A DNA stretch of 64,000 bases from NCBI GenBank assembly GCA_020851735.1, contig JADZCD010000057.1:50908-114907 (forward strand), read 5' to 3'. The stretch comes from Phycisphaeraceae bacterium. GTDB taxonomy: Bacteria > Planctomycetota > Phycisphaerae > Phycisphaerales > Phycisphaeraceae. The notes under the pieces were generated by a model, which ran no database searches, had not been told where the DNA came from, and saw only the letters and a list, made by a program, of their open reading frames with translations. Below, piece after piece: positions 61,515 through 64,000 of this stretch. The number at the start of each line of letters is the position of its first letter. The first letter of the stretch is position 1. A program made the translations under genes and the position numbers.

Positions 61515-61787
61515 CTAGTAGGAATTGTTACGGGCGTTGCGTTCGTTCTGATCGCCGATGACCGCGCCGCCCACGCCGCCGAGGATCGCCCCCGCCGCTG
61601 CGCCGGTGCCCGGTCCAACGCCGGTGATGGCGCCGATGGCTGCGCCCGTGCCAGCGCCGATGGCGGCGCCGCTTAACCCGCCTTCCACCGCGTTGTTGCA
61701 GCCGGCCGCAAGGGCGCCGATGCCCAACACCGCTGCGCAAAGCCATGGCGCTGTCGAACGCGCCGTCATGCTGATCCTGCCGATCAT
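61515..61787 (-). CDS. Small glycine-zipper lipoprotein
   Basis: The 90-residue protein has a signal with lipobox (LCAAVLGIGALAAGCN) and a glycine-zipper segment (GGLSGAAIGAGTGAAIGAITGVGPGTGAAAGAILGGVGGAVIG), then a short polar end (DQNERNARNNSY). Such proteins are usually envelope lipoproteins of unknown role. CAAGGAG precedes ATG 61787. A possible promoter lies about 100 bp upstream. Confidence 0.8.
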   Translation of the reverse strand: MIGRISMTARSTAPWLCAAVLGIGALAAGCNNAVEGGLSGAAIGAGTGAAIGAITGVGPGTGAAAGAILGGVGGAVIGDQNERNARNNSY

Positions 61788-62211
61788 GGCTGAATCTCCT
61801 TGAAAGACTGTCTTGCCAAGTGTTCTCTGCCGCTGCCCGCTGCGGGCAGACGAGTACTTCTGTCTGGTTGGCTGCTGATTCGCTCTATCTATATTTTCGT
61901 GAATCCCCACGCCCAAGTTCAAAACATTATTTTACCCGCGAGCGATCAAGATAAGTCCCCGCACGCCATTTGCGGCAGCCAGGCCTGTAACTGACTGATT
62001 GAACAAGGGTTGTCGCTGGTTAATTTGCTGTCCAATTTCTTTTTCTTTTGATCCGGTTTCAAATCGTTCCATTGTCGGGTCGGGTTGGGCCCACTCGCTC
62101 TGCTTGAGCAGGCTGGCGAGCTTGACGAGGGCTGGCATCGAACGTGGTATATACGTGACGAACGGTCAGGAAAGTGCTTTATCTGTTTTCCTCCTGGAAG
62201 TGAGATTCCCC
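61788..62211. other. Divergent intergenic region between the lipoprotein and isomerase genes
   Basis: No gene is supported. It holds a possible minus-strand promoter at 61888-61916 and a small CTGCCCGC/GCGGGCAG palindrome near 61834-61850. GGAAGTGAGA lies before the isomerase start. Confidence 0.5.
61888..61916 (-). promoter_or_regulatory. Possible sigma-70-like promoter for the glycine-zipper lipoprotein
   Basis: On the minus strand TTGGGC (61911-61916) and TATAGA (61888-61893) are separated by 17 bp. The position, about 100 bp before the start, is reasonable. The -35 box is only a partial match. Confidence 0.4.
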
Positions 62212-63042
62212 ATGATCAAGACCATCAGCTACTGGTCCGTGCGTGACGGCTTAGCCGGTACCCGCCCCGTGGAAGAAGCCATGGCCGACGCCAAGGCCGC
62301 CGGCTTTGCCGGCATCGAACTGGCCATCGCCGAGCAAGGCGCCTTCACCGTCGCTGCCGATCAAGCCACCTGCCAGCGCTACCGCAAAGCCGCCGCCGAC
62401 CGCGGCCTGGTCCTGCAGACCCTCGCCAGCGGCATGAGCTGGGGCGCCTGCCCGACGCACCCCAGCGCCGCCATCCGCAAAAAAGCCATCCAGCTCCACG
62501 CCGACGCCCTCCAACGCGCCGCCTGGCTCGGTTGCCAGGCCATGCTCTTTGTCCCCGGCGCCGTCCGCATCCCCTGGGACGCCAGCTTCGCCCCCGTCCC
62601 CTACGACAAAGCCATGACCTGGGCCCGCCAGGCCGTCATCGAACTGTTAGCCGTCGCCGAAAAAGTCGGCGTCGATCTCTGCGTCGAAAACGTCTGGAAC
62701 GGCCTGTTCTTATCACCCTTAGAATGGCGCGACCTGTTCGACTCCCTCTCCTCCCCGCGCCTGGGCATGTATTTTGACGTAGGCAATTACTTGGCCTACC
62801 ACCAGTACCCCCCGCACTGGATCGCCCTCCTAGGCAAACACATCAAACGCATCCACATCAAAGACTACTCCGCCAAGGATGGCTTCGTGGACCTCCTAAA
62901 AGGCGACGTGCCCTGGAAAGAAACCATGGCTGCGCTGAAAAAAATCGGCTACGACAAAACCATCGTCGCCGAGATGATGCCCTTTGACGATACGCTTCTG
63001 ACCCGCACGAGTAAGGCGATGGACACGATCCTGGCGATGTGA
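62212..63042 (+). CDS. Sugar phosphate isomerase/epimerase-type TIM-barrel protein
   Basis: The 276-residue protein has the AP-endonuclease-2/xylose-isomerase-like TIM-barrel pattern: AKAAGFAGIELAIAEQGAF near residue 27, QRAAWLGCQAMLFVPG near 103, VAEKVGVDLCVENVWNG near 148, LGMYFDVGNYLAYHQYP near 185, HIKRIHIKDYSAKDGFVDL near 210 and IVAEMMPFD near 255. The conserved acidic/His residues (E in CVEN, D in FDVGN, H in IHIKD, E near the end) form the likely metal site. The substrate is unknown. I chose ATG 62212. Confidence 0.87.
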   Translation: MIKTISYWSVRDGLAGTRPVEEAMADAKAAGFAGIELAIAEQGAFTVAADQATCQRYRKAAADRGLVLQTLASGMSWGACPTHPSAAIRKKAIQLHADALQRAAWLGCQAMLFVPGAVRIPWDASFAPVPYDKAMTWARQAVIELLAVAEKVGVDLCVENVWNGLFLSPLEWRDLFDSLSSPRLGMYFDVGNYLAYHQYPPHWIALLGKHIKRIHIKDYSAKDGFVDLLKGDVPWKETMAALKKIGYDKTIVAEMMPFDDTLLTRTSKAMDTILAM

Positions 63043-63127
63043 GAGATATTTGGGGGGCAGAGGATCAACGGAAAGTCCATCGGCAACGGATAGATCGCTC
63101 TATTTCGCCTCCAGCGAGGGAACAGGT

Positions 63128-63868
63128 TTGACCTACATTTACCAGGACGGCAACAGATATGACCGCATGTTTCATGGCGAGCATGATCTGGAATTCTGGT
63201 TAAGTCACGCTCGCATGTCGAACAGTGTCCTGGAGTTAGCTTGTGGCACAGGACGTATCGCCATTCCCGTAGCTCGCACCAACATCTCCGTCGTCGGTCT
63301 GGATGCATCGAAGAACATGCTGGCGGAGGCCAAGGAGAAATCTCAAGCGGCGGGGGTGCGCGTGGAGTGGGTGCAGGCAGATATGCGCCACTTCGACTTG
63401 GCTCGAAAGTTCTCGTTAGTCATTCTGGCCAACAATAGCCTGTGCCATCTCCTGACCTATCATCAGTTGGCGGAGTGCCTGGCATGCGTCCGACGCCATC
63501 TCGAGCCCCAAGGCAAGTTCATAGTCGACGTGTTTGTTCCCAGCTTGTCGATTCTGCTCCGGGATGCGACGCAGCGTTCAGATTTCAGCAAGTTTGTTGA
63601 CTCTGATGGCTGCGCCGTCGCGGTCACTTCTCAGAATCGCTATGAGATGGACACGCAGATCAATCGCGTCCAGATCTTCGCCAAGGACTCGCAGGGGAAG
63701 GAAGAAACAAGCTCGTTCGACATGCGCATGTACTTCCCCCAAGAGCTGGACGCTTTGCTTGGCTACAACGGTTTTCAGGTGCAATCAAAGTTCGGCGACT
63801 TTGACGGTCAGCCGTTCGGACCCTCGTCCCCCAAGCAAATTGTCGTGTGCACGCCCACTGCTCAGTGA
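63128..63868 (+). CDS. Class I SAM-dependent methyltransferase
   Basis: The protein has motif I VLELACGTGRIAIPVA near residue 36 of the chosen frame, then VVGLDASKNMLAEAKEKSQAAGVRVEWVQADMRHFDLARKFSLVILANNSLCHLLTYHQLAECLACVRRHLEPQGKFIVDVFVP, a standard Rossmann methyltransferase. The C-terminal part (MRMYFPQELDALLGYNGFQVQSKFGDFDGQPF) is the usual closing segment. The substrate is unknown. The start is uncertain: TTG 63128, with GAGGGA upstream, gives MTYIYQDGNRYDRMF; the frame is open back to 63050, and an ATG at 63167 would be late. Confidence 0.8.
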   Translation: MTYIYQDGNRYDRMFHGEHDLEFWLSHARMSNSVLELACGTGRIAIPVARTNISVVGLDASKNMLAEAKEKSQAAGVRVEWVQADMRHFDLARKFSLVILANNSLCHLLTYHQLAECLACVRRHLEPQGKFIVDVFVPSLSILLRDATQRSDFSKFVDSDGCAVAVTSQNRYEMDTQINRVQIFAKDSQGKEETSSFDMRMYFPQELDALLGYNGFQVQSKFGDFDGQPFGPSSPKQIVVCTPTAQ

Positions 63869-63911
63869 CCGTCCGGGTGCCTGGGGCTAAGCGCAGTGTT
63901 CATTCAAGGGA

Positions 63912-63950
63912 CATGGGTAACAGGTGTATAGGATACATAGGTTACACATG
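63912..63950. repeat. Nested inverted repeat CATGGGTAAC...GTTACACATG
   Basis: CATGGGTAAC at 63912-63921 pairs with GTTACACATG at 63941-63950 (one mismatch). Inside, TGTAT and ATACA pair around AGG. It lies at the window edge and looks like a dispersed palindrome; an insertion sequence might begin beyond the edge. Confidence 0.5.
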
Positions 63951-64000
63951 GGGCGGGGTTAAAGGTACTGGTCCCTGGTTCCGGTCAGACGTTGGACCGG

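Overview
The window looks like the chromosome of a GC-rich planctomycete, probably of the Phycisphaerae type (inference). Visible reasons: an LEPR-XLL N-terminal sorting motif, PEP-CTERM C-terminal sorting signals, dockerin-like EF-hand repeats placed beside both kinds of signal, a CSLREA/beta-helix surface protein, a DUF1207-like outer-membrane protein, and housekeeping genes scattered singly or in short runs. I recognise no tRNA, rRNA, CRISPR array, transposase or phage gene.

Layout. 0.5-9.3 kb: folP, a 1159-residue LEPR-XLL beta-helix protein, a PH-domain membrane protein overlapping hpt, and a FlgI-like lipoprotein. 9.5-17 kb: smc, a membrane protein, a lone nuoD and a ThuA-like gene. 17.1-23.0 kb: a complete seven-gene Mrp (Mnh) cation/proton antiporter operon. 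23-30.4 kb: HIT, PilZ, RidA, a ferric-reductase-like membrane protein overlapping bioB, two small secreted paralogues, a DUF4114/PEP-CTERM protein and plsY. 30.5-38.3 kb: gpmI, a CbpA-type DnaJ, clpB, a CPBP protease and a GGQ release-factor-like protein. 38.3-48.6 kb: an FMN-barrel protein, thpR, a KDPG aldolase, a HEAT-repeat protein, a CYTH protein, a D-amino-acid-transaminase-like enzyme, an HDOD-GGDEF protein and ugd. 49-54 kb: DUF1207, uppS, purA and a CapA-like protein. 54.3-57.1 kb: two paralogous dockerin/PEP-CTERM proteins. 57.3-61.4 kb: a methionine block (metY-like gene, GxxExxY gene, metX-metW fusion). 61.5-63.9 kb: a glycine-zipper lipoprotein, a TIM-barrel isomerase and a methyltransferase.

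The most unusual feature is a dense set of dispersed short repeats. The main one is a 12-bp unit, ACTTCCGGGGGT and close variants, found alone or in tandem at about twenty places, roughly one per 3 kb. The perfect unit has no stop codon in any of its six reading frames and is a whole number of codons. It lies in frame inside hpt, the PH protein, the FlgI-like protein, smc, dnaJ, thpR, the HEAT protein, uppS, purA and the linker that fuses metX to metW. In four places its G-run ends at or next to a minus-strand stop codon. It occurs together with an exact 27-bp repeat (three copies), an exact 26-bp palindrome (two copies) and several hairpin families. A second system is a CCACGGAG/CTCCGTGG inverted-repeat family that brackets a GxxExxY (PD-(D/E)XK-like) gene and runs up to the metX start codon, arranged like a composite element with MITE-like relatives.

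Functionally, the genes cover cell-envelope and lipid work (plsY, uppS, ugd, sorted surface proteins), ion homeostasis (Mrp), chaperones (dnaJ, clpB), c-di-GMP signalling (PilZ, GGDEF) and folate, biotin, purine and methionine metabolism. All family assignments come from motifs read by eye; no database search was run.
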